64,000 nucleotides of DNA, from NCBI GenBank assembly GCA_012934845.2, contig WNNJ02003666.1, forward strand, positions 1 through 64,000, in the 5' to 3' direction. The notes below the pieces were generated by a model. It saw nothing but the letters and a program-made list of their open reading frames with translations. It was not told where the DNA came from and did no database searches. Of the stretch, positions 15,001 to 24,685 are shown one piece after another. The DNA comes from Pomphorhynchus laevis. Lineage: Eukaryota; Acanthocephala; Palaeacanthocephala; Echinorhynchida; Pomphorhynchidae. Numbering within the stretch: the stretch's first letter is position 1; every line of letters starts with the position of its first letter. Both the position numbers and the translations under genes were made by a program.

Positions 15001-17234
15001 TGTATTATTAGACATCTTACACAGGACAAATAACTAATCATATTTGATAATTTACAAATTGTAAATCAATTTTCCAGGAGAAAATTGTTTTTATTTTTAG
15101 TTACATGCTGTGTGCTGATTACAGATCATACATAGATTGCCAGTCGAAAGTCGATGCCCTTTATAAGGTAACTTTAATATTTTAAACATTTATCTGTAAA
15201 ATGTCATTAATTATGATGGATAAATACAGCTTTCATTTTTGTAGGAACAAACAAAAATACATTATTTTTGATGTTATCTTTCGTTTTTCACATTTCATTA
15301 ATTTAATCGGATTATCAATTACAATGAAACTTTAATGCGAATATGGATGAAATTTGTACCAAATGTAGTGCTATTTCGTAAACTGCAATTCCATCAAGAC
15401 CCATGTTTACGATCTACTGTCTACATTATGAATTGTTACAAAAACGTTGACTATCATATATATATCTTTAACCAGTATTGTTTTTTTGTTATTTTTGAGA
15501 GAAGCAAATTATTAAACATACAAAAAGAATCGGGTTACCCGTAAATGGGTCCTATACCAGTATTGTTATAATAACAATAATAATTTTACAATTAGAAAGG
15601 TTACCCGCAAATGGATCTTTTAATTAATTTATTTATTCAATCAGATCAATGTGAACGATAAATTCCGCAAGGACGATGGATTGCAGAACGTAAAGCGTGG
15701 ATGCAACGTGAACACATCTTTGCGAGAAACACGCCGATGCGAGATCGTAGTTTTCGAATTTAATTCGCGTACAAAGTCCGGTGTTTCCGAGCCGTTTCAC
15801 CTGCTATCTTTTGGAACAGTGTTGCGCATTCTTTGCCGTTTTCACCGTAACATAAGAGGATAACGAAGGTAAAAGAGGCAAGCTCGACTTCCACGATTCT
15901 TTCAAGATATTTGCTCATTTTTTGCGACGCATGATATTCAAAGCAGGAAGTTATACTCCTTGAGGTATTGGACTGTGCCTGTGCGTTAAAAACGCATATG
16001 TCAAGAAAAGTACGCTCTGTCCTGTCTCCATGGGGGCCGGAACACACAATGTCGAGTCTTGCGTTTATATCGGTTGTTGTCACGTTCTTAGTAAAGCGAT
16101 CCTCCGTATTAATTGGACTCAGCGTGGGTTCGATTTGAACATTGTTGTAAATTTCTGTGAGATTTTGTGCAATGGGGTCGCGTACAATGTCGTGCCCATA
16201 GAAGGGAGGCCGCCCTGAGGCCTCCCTTCATATATTATAATAATAAGAATTTTTTAAAAACAATAATACATGGTTATACGGTCAACGGGAAAAAACAACC
16301 AAAAACAACACAAATCAAGCAAACCATAAAAAAATTTAAACTAATGACGTTGTTCGGTCTTCTCCAAAACTTACGATCTCATGTCCAGTAGGATCTGAGC
16401 CCTCCAACCAAGTATTATATATTCATAGGGGTTTACTGTAAAGTGAAACATAAAATCGTTCTGTTGAAAGAACTTCATTCATTGACATTTCAGTAGGACT
16501 AATATTTGTAAACACCACTATTTTGCGGTTCGAGTCTTTCAGCTGGGATAACACTTGATAGTCATGTTGTTATCGTGAGCTATTTGCAAATTTATTTAAA
16601 ATAAATGAATAAATAATTCATTAAATAATAGTTATTATTTATAATAATTTCATTAGAATTCTATAAACATTAAGTTAAATATATTATAAAAAATATAATA
16701 AAAAATATAAGCGAATTACTATGTGGGCCAAATTAAGATATTTAAATTTTTAAATTTATGAATATTACAAAACTCGTAGCGCTTCGGTTATGTGATATGA
16801 TTTACTTTATAGATCGATTCTATGAGTCAAAAAAATTCCATATCAATTCCATTGATATGGAATTTCAGAATAGCATAGACCTACATCAAGGTTCTTCATT
16901 TCCAAGGATAATCTCCTTGGGTAGGAATTCTTGAATATTAAAGAATAGCTTTCATATAAATTTTTATAAATACTATTGATACTAATAATTTTTAAATATT
17001 AATATAAACCTATTTAATATTTAAACAAAATTAGTCAAAATTAAATATTTTCATGTAAAATTATTTTTAAGATTAAAACCCAATTTGATTATTTAGGATC
17101 CTGTCGCATGGACACAAAAAGCTTTGATAAACATTGCTTCATCCGGTAAATTTTCATCGGATCGCACTATACTTGAATATGCAAAAGACATTTGGAATGT
17201 TGAACAAACAAAATTGGAAGAGTCTGCTATTTAA
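853..17234 (+). CDS. PYG: Glycogen phosphorylase, 3' 16 exons (5' end outside window)
   Basis: PLP-dependent alpha-glucan phosphorylase releasing glucose-1-phosphate from glycogen in the cytosol. Exons: 853-954, 1004-1186, 2381-2512, 2564-2675, 2819-2901, 2948-3091, 3875-4114, 5150-5313, 6722-6836, 8163-8264, 9100-9306, 10247-10468, 12720-12844, 12889-13026, 15101-15167, 17097-17234. All junctions are GT-AG and phases agree, giving 757 codons plus TAA with no internal stop. It aligns end to end with animal phosphorylases from about residue 83. Landmarks: [73 protein letters not shown], and [11 protein letters not shown] holding the PLP lysine, then [17 protein letters not shown]. The first ~80 residues (including the regulatory phosphoserine region) must lie upstream. 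Muscle, liver and brain paralogues cannot be distinguished. Introns are either 44-51 bp (plus one of 143) or 783-2251 bp; the long ones carry repeats and LINE debris. Confidence 0.96.
1187..2380. other. Phosphorylase intron, no gene seen
   Basis: This 1194-bp AT-rich intron begins GTATCA and ends CATTTAG. The only structure noticed is a short direct repeat of ATTAAATTACATCATC units near 2267-2310. Confidence 0.7.
3092..3874. other. Phosphorylase intron, no gene seen
   Basis: This 783-bp intron holds AT-rich sequence with no recognised element. The open stretch at 3561-3758 has no family resemblance. Confidence 0.65.
4321..4362. repeat. 13-bp perfect inverted repeat
   Basis: TTCAGCTTCTATA at 4321-4333 is the exact reverse complement of 4350-4362, inside a phosphorylase intron. 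A further direct copy of the left arm lies just upstream at about 4307-4319. Confidence 0.7.
4424..4625. repeat. Head-to-head pair of hammerhead-like repeats (long palindrome)
   Basis: The arm at 4424-4500 is an imperfect reverse complement of 4543-4625, with a spacer of about 40 bp. The right arm has CTGATGA (4552-4558), one extra A, then the stem GATAGC (4560-4565), loop AGGA, GCTATC (4570-4575), and GAAA (4576-4579). This is the hammerhead core plus a 6-bp stem II. The left arm has the same hairpin with a decayed first box. No convincing stem I or III is visible. It lies in the 4115-5149 phosphorylase intron. Confidence 0.75.
5450..6465. repeat. Intronic minisatellite, period about 101-108 bp
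   Basis: Roughly ten diverged tandem units occupy most of phosphorylase intron 5314-6721. Each unit runs from AAGAAACAATATTTTAATTT through AATAAACGATATTATTT to AAGTATTTAATAACTAAA. Right-hand units have a period of about 101 bp and resemble each other closely. Left-hand units are longer and more diverged, suggesting rightward expansion. Confidence 0.8.
6837..10246. other. Three phosphorylase introns, no gene seen
   Basis: Introns 6837-8162, 8265-9099 and 9307-10246 are AT-rich with local near-palindromic AT runs, for example 7050-7150. They separate the exons at 8163-8264 and 9100-9306. The open stretch at 8399-8665 resembles no known family and is taken as chance. Confidence 0.6.
10469..12719. 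other. Longest phosphorylase intron
   Basis: This 2251-bp intron interrupts the gene directly after the PLP-lysine exon. Apart from a TA microsatellite at 11960-12051 it holds only AT-rich sequence. No mobile-element protein was recognised. Confidence 0.65.
11960..12051. repeat. (TA)n microsatellite
   Basis: Uninterrupted TA dinucleotides for about 92 bp within a phosphorylase intron. Confidence 0.97.
13490..13934 (-). mobile_element. RLE-type non-LTR retrotransposon, C-terminal endonuclease fragment
   Basis: Minus-strand reading from 13934 shows [20 protein letters not shown], then the cysteine-histidine cluster [15 protein letters not shown] followed by [15 protein letters not shown]. After a stop it continues [17 protein letters not shown]. 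This order matches the C-terminus of a LINE family common in cnidarians and lophotrochozoans: a CCHC knuckle, then a restriction-like endonuclease core of the form RLDI ... F.DVRVFNP. Only this fragment is present, antisense within phosphorylase intron 13027-15100. It is non-functional. Confidence 0.75.
14825..14965 (+). mobile_element. 3'-end fragment of an L2/CR1-like LINE, internally deleted
   Basis: The segment containing TTTCATCAACCTTCC and TTAGACGACACTCGCCCC, then AATCAGCTCCCTCTCGACG, repeats the 3' part of the LINE at 43800-44035. The middle of that region is missing here. It stands out as GC-rich inside an AT-rich intron. Confidence 0.7.
15640..16205 (-). mobile_element. RLE-type LINE fragment (second copy, endonuclease and tail)
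   Basis: Minus-strand reading starts [28 protein letters not shown] and continues through [33 protein letters not shown], then [16 protein letters not shown] frameshift near 15760 leads to [17 protein letters not shown]. This is the family seen at 13490-13934 but carries the more C-terminal part, including the RLDI ... FLDICVFN endonuclease core. It lies antisense in phosphorylase intron 15168-17096. Confidence 0.75.
16201..16229. repeat. Perfect 11-bp GC-rich hairpin
   Basis: GAAGGGAGGCC (16201-16211) and GGCCTCCCTTC (16219-16229) are exact reverse complements around a 7-nt loop. It sits at the 5' boundary of the minus-strand LINE fragment and is much more GC-rich than its surroundings. Confidence 0.85.
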
Positions 17235-17319
17235 TAATCGATACAAATGACTGATTTAATCTAACGATTTTCTTCGAACCACCTTGTCTCGTCGAATGTA
17301 GAACCTAGAATTGCAAATG

Positions 17320-17325
17320 AATAAA
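17320..17325 (+). terminator. Candidate poly(A) signal of glycogen phosphorylase
   Basis: AATAAA 86 bp after the phosphorylase stop. It is the first canonical hexamer seen downstream, but AT-rich sequence makes chance matches common. Confidence 0.45.
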
Positions 17326-18377
17326 ACTAAATTGACTGATTTCTGCTTTTTTAAAAATATGGAATTTTCCAGTAAAACTTTAAAACCCATATTTATTCCT
17401 TTGAAGAAATCTTTAATAGTAAAAATATTACAAAATATACAAGTATTCATATGAATCAACCTTTAAATGTTGCTTAATGATATCAATTTTTTGGAGGATG
17501 GATGCAATTGGCACGGAGTGATTATTATTCTTATCTCTTTTGTTAACATTCATTAAATATCTTCTCTCATAAATTGTCTTTCTATTTTGTGAAGGTGATG
17601 CAGAATGTTCTAATATTGACGTTATTGAATTTATCTTATAAATATAAAATAATTTATATTTTATATTTAATATTTTTCAAAAGGATCAACCTTTGTCTAC
17701 ATACCTAAGTAATGGTATGAATTCCATCCTTATTTTTCAAATACTTTGATTTATAGTGCCTCATATATAAAAAAGTTAGCACTGGTGCAAGATGATTACC
17801 GATCGACAAGCCATAAACTTAGAAGTGATTCTTATTCTTAGCAAGATAAGGATAGGCAACTGACTAGTTCCTTTAAGACCAAAAATATGTCTAGCATTGT
17901 GTTTGATGGATGACTGGGCGCACATGTAAAGCAAATAGACGTCGTTCATTCACAATTCAGTCCCATCTGAAAGATTTTGTAAAACAAAGTTTTATCGGAA
18001 ATTCGGAGATTTAAAAAATATTATTTTTCTTAAATTCTCTCCAAAGTACATAGTCTTTTTCGTAAAAGAATGTGCCTTGTGTTTTTTGTTTAATCATGTG
18101 TCTTGTGTTTTTAGTTTGAGATGTCTTGTTTTAAGCATGTGCCTAGTGTTTTATCACGCATAATTATTGGATAATAAATATTAATAAATTATCACATAAT
18201 ATTTATTAGATGAACGGTCGTCATTCACGACAAAAATAAATAATTTTTCTCGAGTCTTTTCAAAAAAATTATTTTTACAGGATTTCAAAACAAAATAACA
18301 TATTACATGTAATTATAAATTGAAGTTAAGCGATATGCAGACAAAGAAATTTGGTAAACGAACAGGATTTCAAATCT
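17326..18377. other. Intergenic, no gene seen
   Basis: AT-rich sequence downstream of phosphorylase. A short stretch near 17915-17935 (GGATGACTGGGC) weakly recalls the hammerhead repeat unit at 51.5 kb. Nothing else is recognisable. Confidence 0.6.
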
Positions 18378-18972
18378 TTAAATTATGACGTCAGAGATAA
18401 TTAGCTGAAATACAACAGAAAACAAACAGCATAACGCTGTGCTGTTTCGTCATTGTTTAGACTTATAAGTAGCGGATACAAACACTGCTGGATGCAAAGA
18501 GGACCTGTAGACGGCTGCGTAAACTAACAATGACTCATCGGTGTAATACGAATATCAAACTGGAAGTATACACTGACTGATCCTGAAAGCTACAAGGAAT
18601 TCCCGCCAGTGTGCGTAAAAAATACGACTAAAAGCGCAATAACTGCACACAACATCACTCTCATTTTCAGCAAATTATGACGTCAGGGATGGTGAGCTGA
18701 AATAAAACAGAAAACAAAAACAGCAATTTGCTGCGACGTTTTGTCAGTACTAATCAGTACCAAATACCTCCGCTGCTGGATGCAAAGATGATCGGTATAC
18801 GGTCCTCTTTTCTGTTTTATTTCAGCTCTCCATCCTTGACGTCAGAAATTTCATAACAGTTGAGAAATCCGGTACTGATGAGTCTAAACAATGACGAAAC
18901 AGCACAACATTACGCTGTGTTTGTTTTCTATTTTATCTCAGCTCACCATCCCCGATGTCATATATTTTGTAA
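18378..18972. repeat. Cluster of four hammerhead-like repeat copies in both orientations
   Basis: Minus-strand copies at about 18378-18505 and 18670-18795, a plus 3' part at 18800-18853 and a plus copy at 18862-18972. They share a unit ending TTTTATTTCAGCTCACCATC then CTGACGTCATAATTT. The plus copy has CTGATGA (18875-18881), GTC (18882-18884) pairing with GAC (18893-18895), GAA (18896-18898), and stem III ACAGC (18899-18903) with GCTGT (18914-18918). The residue after stem III is G at 18919, which is not allowed at the hammerhead cleavage position, and no matching stem I is seen. Copy 18378-18505 keeps a 6-bp stem III (ACAGCA/TGCTGT) followed by T but has a damaged first box. Confidence 0.65.
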
Positions 18973-20585
18973 TATAAATTTTTAACATGTCACATGTCAG
19001 GATAATATATTACGAGTAATTGGTACTGATGTCATAATTAAATATCCAGATTTATTATCAAAAATCCGCTACGGTACACTCATAATTGTAATTTCAAAGA
19101 CATCTGAATTTTCAATCTTCGTGATAGACAGATATAAACCGTATCTTGGTATATGATTCTACTAATTATATTGATAAAGATTGTCTTTTGGATGCATTAC
19201 AACACTTGAATAAGTATAGTAATAATTAGAGAATTTTATTAATCCGCTTTTTCAGAGCAGAACGGCAGTTCCTTTAAAATACCTTGTCTTAATTCTAGCA
19301 TTTAGATATCAATTTCTGAACATTGAATTATCAGAGATTCTTTTAAATCAAAAATATACAACACGTATTGAACATTTAAATAACGGCTTCACTGTTCTTT
19401 AGTAACTGATTTGATTTCCAATTAAAAATTAAAATTATTAGATATTTTTAACAGAAAAATAGGTAAATAGTAATATAACAGTAAATAACTTTAAGTAACA
19501 ACACTTTGCATTTGCCATATTAACAATACAAATAACTTATCAGTAACAATGCAAAGCAGTAAACTGTATAAAACTTGCATAAATGCGAAAAATAAATAAC
19601 CAGTGAGTACGGAATAAGTATATAATTATTTAATATTATATAATAATATTAATTATTATTAAAATATTATAATTATAATATTATATGATATTATATTATC
19701 AATAATTATATAATTATTCTGTATTCACTTCTTACGTGAATACGGAATAAGTTTATTTAGGGCAACTGCCGATTCTGTCCACAAAAGTCTGCGGTATCAC
19801 TAAACGATTTGTTGCTATGAAACGTTTAGAAATCTTAAAAATCGAAGCTTTTTTGGAAAACAGCACTATAAGAGGATATGATTACGTTTAACATAACATA
19901 TGCTGGGTTCATAATAAAAGACTAATTGAAAGTGATAATTTTGAAAAATAACAACCATGGGAAAGCGATTTTTTACATTTAAGATCCTATTCACAAATGC
20001 GAGGTCCGATCTCTGCTGGAAACACTAAGGCGACTACCTACAGTTAAGCCATTTAATATCACAAGCCTAAATGACACGCCTAGTTTTGACATAAGGAACC
20101 CGCAGTTTGTGCTTGTTTATTAATCCAGTTACCTTTTCAATACTTTCACATTGTCGTTTTGTCTTAACCAGCATACCCCATGGGAAACAATGAGGAGACT
20201 AGCGATTCATTAGAATTCTTAAATATTGAACGATAAATTACTCGCTACATCTATAAACGCATATTCTTCTCGTCTTAATTTTATTTTTGTTATCAATGCA
20301 AGTTAATATAAAATATAAAAAGTCAGAAAAGAGGATAATATAGTACGCCTAGGGATATCAGCATATCAGTTTTTAAACTACATGAATAATTTTCAGATAT
20401 TCTGTTTCGGAAGAAACAAGCAAATTCTGGTTTTGGAAAGGAAGGCGAATAGCTGTCATCGAATAGAATGCCGCTGTTTCTTCATTGCTATTTTTGTCAG
20501 TAGCTAGGCGAGAAACTTCATTGAGCTTCAATAAGCTAAGTATGGCTTAACTTGAATTGTTTTTGTTGGGTGTATGATTTCATTT
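18973..20585. other. Intergenic, no gene seen
   Basis: AT-rich with palindromic AT stretches near 19620-19710. No coding or mobile-element similarity was recognised. Confidence 0.5.
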
Positions 20586-23160
20586 TGGTAAGGGTTGTTG
20601 TTAACTGTAAATGCCGTTTCGTCTTCCAACAGGGGCAACGACGAAGTCGATTAATCTTCGGGGCAGGGAGCCAAATCCCGCTTCCAAATTGTAGTCAAAA
20701 CTGCTTACGTTTTTGTATTCTATCATATTTATGATCCGATTCTAGCAATAGACCTTCCTGTACCAGAGTAGGCAACCGAATTGAGTTTTACAACTAGGAC
20801 AAACTAATGCAAAAGAATGTATTAGTAATTTTGCGTACAATACCGATAACTGAATTTCACTCCATATAGTTCCATTTAACCGCTCACATTGTCCATTGTC
20901 CTGAGGGTTGTAAGCTGATGTTTGACTTGTAGCAATTCCGAGTAAAGATGAGGACACTTTGAATTCGCGTGACACAAAAGCGCTTCCTCTGCATGAGTTT
21001 AAATATTTCGGTGTTCCAAAAAGGTAAAAAAGCTGCTTTAAGCATGTTACAACCGTTTCAGCAGAAGTATCCTAACAAGGAAATACCCACGAAAACCTTG
21101 AAAATTCGTCGATAACCGTAAGTTATTTGCCGAACTGAGAAGTTGTCCCTTGAAGTCGAATGACAAGCGTTCAAATGGTTGAATTGCTTTTATTAGAACG
21201 CTGGAGGGAGAACAATATAATCTCGGCTTTATATTTGCACACCTTAAGCAACAATTTAAGATTCCCTTATACCATCTAAGGAGAATGGCAAATTCTTCAC
21301 TCTAACATAATGCCACAATCTTGTCTGTCCATGATTACAAAGTGAACGGTGTACTTTTATTAAGTCGGATTAAGACGTCGTTACGTCTGAGCAAGACAGT
21401 CGTATAAAGCGTCAACTGCTACATTGTCAATGAAGATACAATAAATAATATCAATGCGAAATTGTGATAAATCTAATCGCCAGCGTTCATATTTTTCGTT
21501 TTTGACCCTGTTTGAATTTGAAAACATCATATAGGCCACTGATCTTTGATTAGTCGTAACTCGAAATGATCGTCTAATACGGTAATGACCTCATCCTTTA
21601 AGAGCTTTAATAATGGCTAGAGCTTATAATTCCATAGCTGGATTGCGCTTTTCATTTTTGGACAATACTCGCGAGAAAAAGGCAACTGGTCTACCACGCT
21701 GGCTCAAAGATCACTACCTATGACGCATTTGTATCTACTTCAAATAGTAAATTTTTATATATACATATAGGTAGGCACATATTAAGACTGCTTTAACATC
21801 TTTAAAACTCTCCATTACTGATTCGCACATTGGAAAATTCGCTTCTGTTGAAACATTTCGAACGCGGTGCGCAAAACCTGTTATTCATCGACAATAATAA
21901 GTTCACATACCCAAAATATGACGATATTCGGTTGCATCTATCGAATCCTTGAGCTCAAAGATTGATCTGGTTCGTCGCGGATCGGGCTTAATCATCCTAT
22001 TCTCGATACATTGTCCCAAACACTTATCGATTCGGATACAAACACGCTTTTGATTTCGTTAAATGCTAGATTGTATTTTCTAGCTATGGCTAAGAATTTT
22101 CAGAGGGTCGCATCATGCACTTTCGTCTTTTTTCCTGTAATTAAAATGACGTCGAAATACGAAAAGACACCACATGCTTCTCTGTCAATTGAATTGTTCA
22201 CGATGCTCTGGAACACAGCTACACTGTTTGTATGTCCGAAAGATACTCGTTTTTATTTGTAAAGCCATTTAGCAGCCTGGAAAGCAGTAAACTCTTTTTC
22301 GAAGTGCAAAATATATATTTAATTGTAGGCATTTTTCATCCCAGAATGAGAGCATTCGATAGTTCGACATCTTGTCAATCAAATCGTAAGTTCGTATCAA
22401 GGTAAACGCGTCAAGCATAGAAAATTGATTATCCGTGAAAAGTCGATCACTATTCTTTGTTTTCGCCTATAATTTGTAACGAAGATTGCTTGTTCCCTTC
22501 AAGGAGACGAGCTTGGTTATATAATGCTGTTTTAAAGAAGTCTCTATTTCTGATTTAATAACTGCGTCATGACTAGGAGTTCGTCTACAATGTTTTGTTT
22601 GTACTAGAAGAATATCGCTGCTCCTATGTTCAAATAGCGTCTGTGGTTCAACATACAATGCTTCAAGGAACTCAATAACGATCGTGGTTGTATACCTCCA
22701 AATTTAGGTGAAATACGCTCGAAATGTTTGAGAAAATGATGGCCCTAAATTACATTGGCAAAGAGGTTGTCTAATTGAAACACTTAACACCATAATATGC
22801 ATCGTCCATTAACTCTAAATCGAAAGCAATTGTTTCTCTCAAAGCGCTTTAAAAAGAAGATGCCATTCGAGCAATTTTATAACACATAGTAATCGATTAT
22901 TTACAGCGTTTTACCGTGTATGTTGATATAAAGTTTGCCTTGCTACCAGTATCGATTAGGGTATTCATATTAATATCGTACGCAATAACAGAAACCATTG
23001 CATTGTTGATACATCGATACGATAATTGATAAATTCGATCGATTTTAATTCAAATCGATAGAATTGCGCTTTTTGGACATGTACAGCTTGGCAAAATGAC
23101 CGACTTTTTGGCCCAACCGACATTTAACTTTCGACGCACGGCACTGGGTACGAGGATGTT
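20586..23160 (-). mobile_element. Decayed Ty3/gypsy LTR retrotransposon (gag end to integrase)
   Basis: Minus-strand order is that of Ty3/gypsy. A zinc-knuckle relic KCRLGQKVGHFAK lies near 23080-23150, then a retropepsin site LIDTGSKANF at about 22931-22961. Reverse transcriptase pieces follow: HCRRTPSHDAVIKSEIE near 22590, then VAVFQSIVNNSIDREACGVF SYFDVILITG at about 22090-22210. RNase H end is RSVAYMM ... KNEKYERWRLDLSQF near 21460-21560, integrase GIATSQTSAYNPQDNGQCER near 20880-20940, and a C-terminal KRDLAPCPED near 20650. Many frameshifts and stops separate the pieces. The YxDD box has become YFDV. LTRs were not identified. Confidence 0.8.
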
Positions 23161-23984
23161 TTACAACTAGCTGCAACATTAATAGGATCCATCACCGCAC
23201 AGGTTGATTTGAGTACGAGAGAGATTGTAATTTGGCTGGTTCCAGTGATCAGAGACCTTTATAAGCGTGGCCCAACGAATGCTTCAATCATTCCAATAAA
23301 CATTGACGAATACTCGAAGAAGCCAACCCTTGAATGAACGATTAGCGAACGTACACATCGTGATAAAGTTTCGAATTTGCATTCTCGAAATGGTGTTTGA
23401 AAAAATGTTAATGTCGGAGCTTTCAAAGGAATGCAAAGCAATGCTCAATTTTTCATCATTTTCGATGGAAAAATCAATTCCGGTAAGAATCAAGATAATC
23501 CAAAGGTCAAGGTAAGTGATGATTCAAAAGTCACGGCAAGTGATTTGTTTTCTTCTTCTGGTTCTATCATTGAGAGGGGAACTACCTCCTGTACCTAAAC
23601 TAACGAATCTAATAAGTATCAAATTCACCGAACCGATTCAGAGAAACAACATTTTTAATGTCTTCCTGAGAAACTTCGCTTCTCGTCTAAAAAAGCGAGT
23701 AATTTTTCATACAATTAGATACTAAGGGCAGAAGTCCGGGTTTCCTTCTGCACTCCCGATCTTGCTGGCGACTACTGGAGGACTTCAATAGTAATCTTTC
23801 TAACCATGGGATAATTCTATATTAGTCGATTCAAACGTCGCTAAAGATCAACAATATTCTGACTATCACGTCGGATGAGGATATTCGTGGACTCGAAGAA
23901 GATTATAAGATTAACAACATTATAATCATCACTGGAAAGAGAGGATTGCCGATTCCTATAGCATTCTGATCTGCTTCGGTTTAC

Positions 23985-24377
23985 GTGACCGAGTGTCTTG
24001 TCCACTTAAAGTGCAATACTTTCATAGGACACGATTTGGTTTTCACCTTAATAGATACCGACTCAATGTCTTACCCCCACTGTAACGTATGCCACAGTTG
24101 GTGTCACTTGGGTTCAGGATGTTCTCTTCCCCACTTCTGCGGGGTATGTGGCTCCTCAGAAAATCACTCGAATAAATGGGATAAACCACACCACTGTTTA
24201 AACTGTGGTGGTGATCACCCTGCCTGGAAAAGGAAGTACGTCTTCTTTAAGGAATACAAGAAACGGCATATGGTTGCGCAGCCGAATGCATCTACTTTCA
24301 CCGGGGCATGTTCAGACGGTAATAACCACAAGGTGTCTGACGAATATCTCATGCGCCTAACGGATGACAAACATTAA
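23985..24377 (+). pseudogene. LINE copy 1 ORF1: gag-like CCHC zinc-knuckle protein fragment
   Basis: A 130-aa open stretch with cysteine-histidine clusters of LINE ORF1 type: YPHCNVCHSWCHLGSGC, FCGVCGSSENHSNKW and HHCLNCGGDHPAW. In I/Jockey-clade elements ORF1 is a nucleic-acid chaperone that coats element RNA. The first methionine is not the native start: related ORF1 sequence continues upstream in other frames from about 23580. Confidence 0.75.
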
Positions 24378-24685
24378 GAGTCCTTGGGGTAGCTGATAGA
24401 GTTAGTAAAAAATCTCATATCTAAGGCTGAAGAGCCTCACAGTCATCCTTCAACAGCAATTAAAGACAAAAAAGTTCTCAAGACAAAGAAGCATAATGGT
24501 TCGACGCAGAGCATACAATCCTTAAAACTGGCTAGGATGGCCAATAACTGGATCCTCAAGTTGGGAAATGAAAATAATGCCCATAAGCAAGTGTCTTCAT
24601 CTGTCGTGACAGAATGCCGAGAGGGCGACCTTTCAGACTCTGGTTGCGACTAGGAGGAGGCATCCCACTACAGCTAATTTAACAA

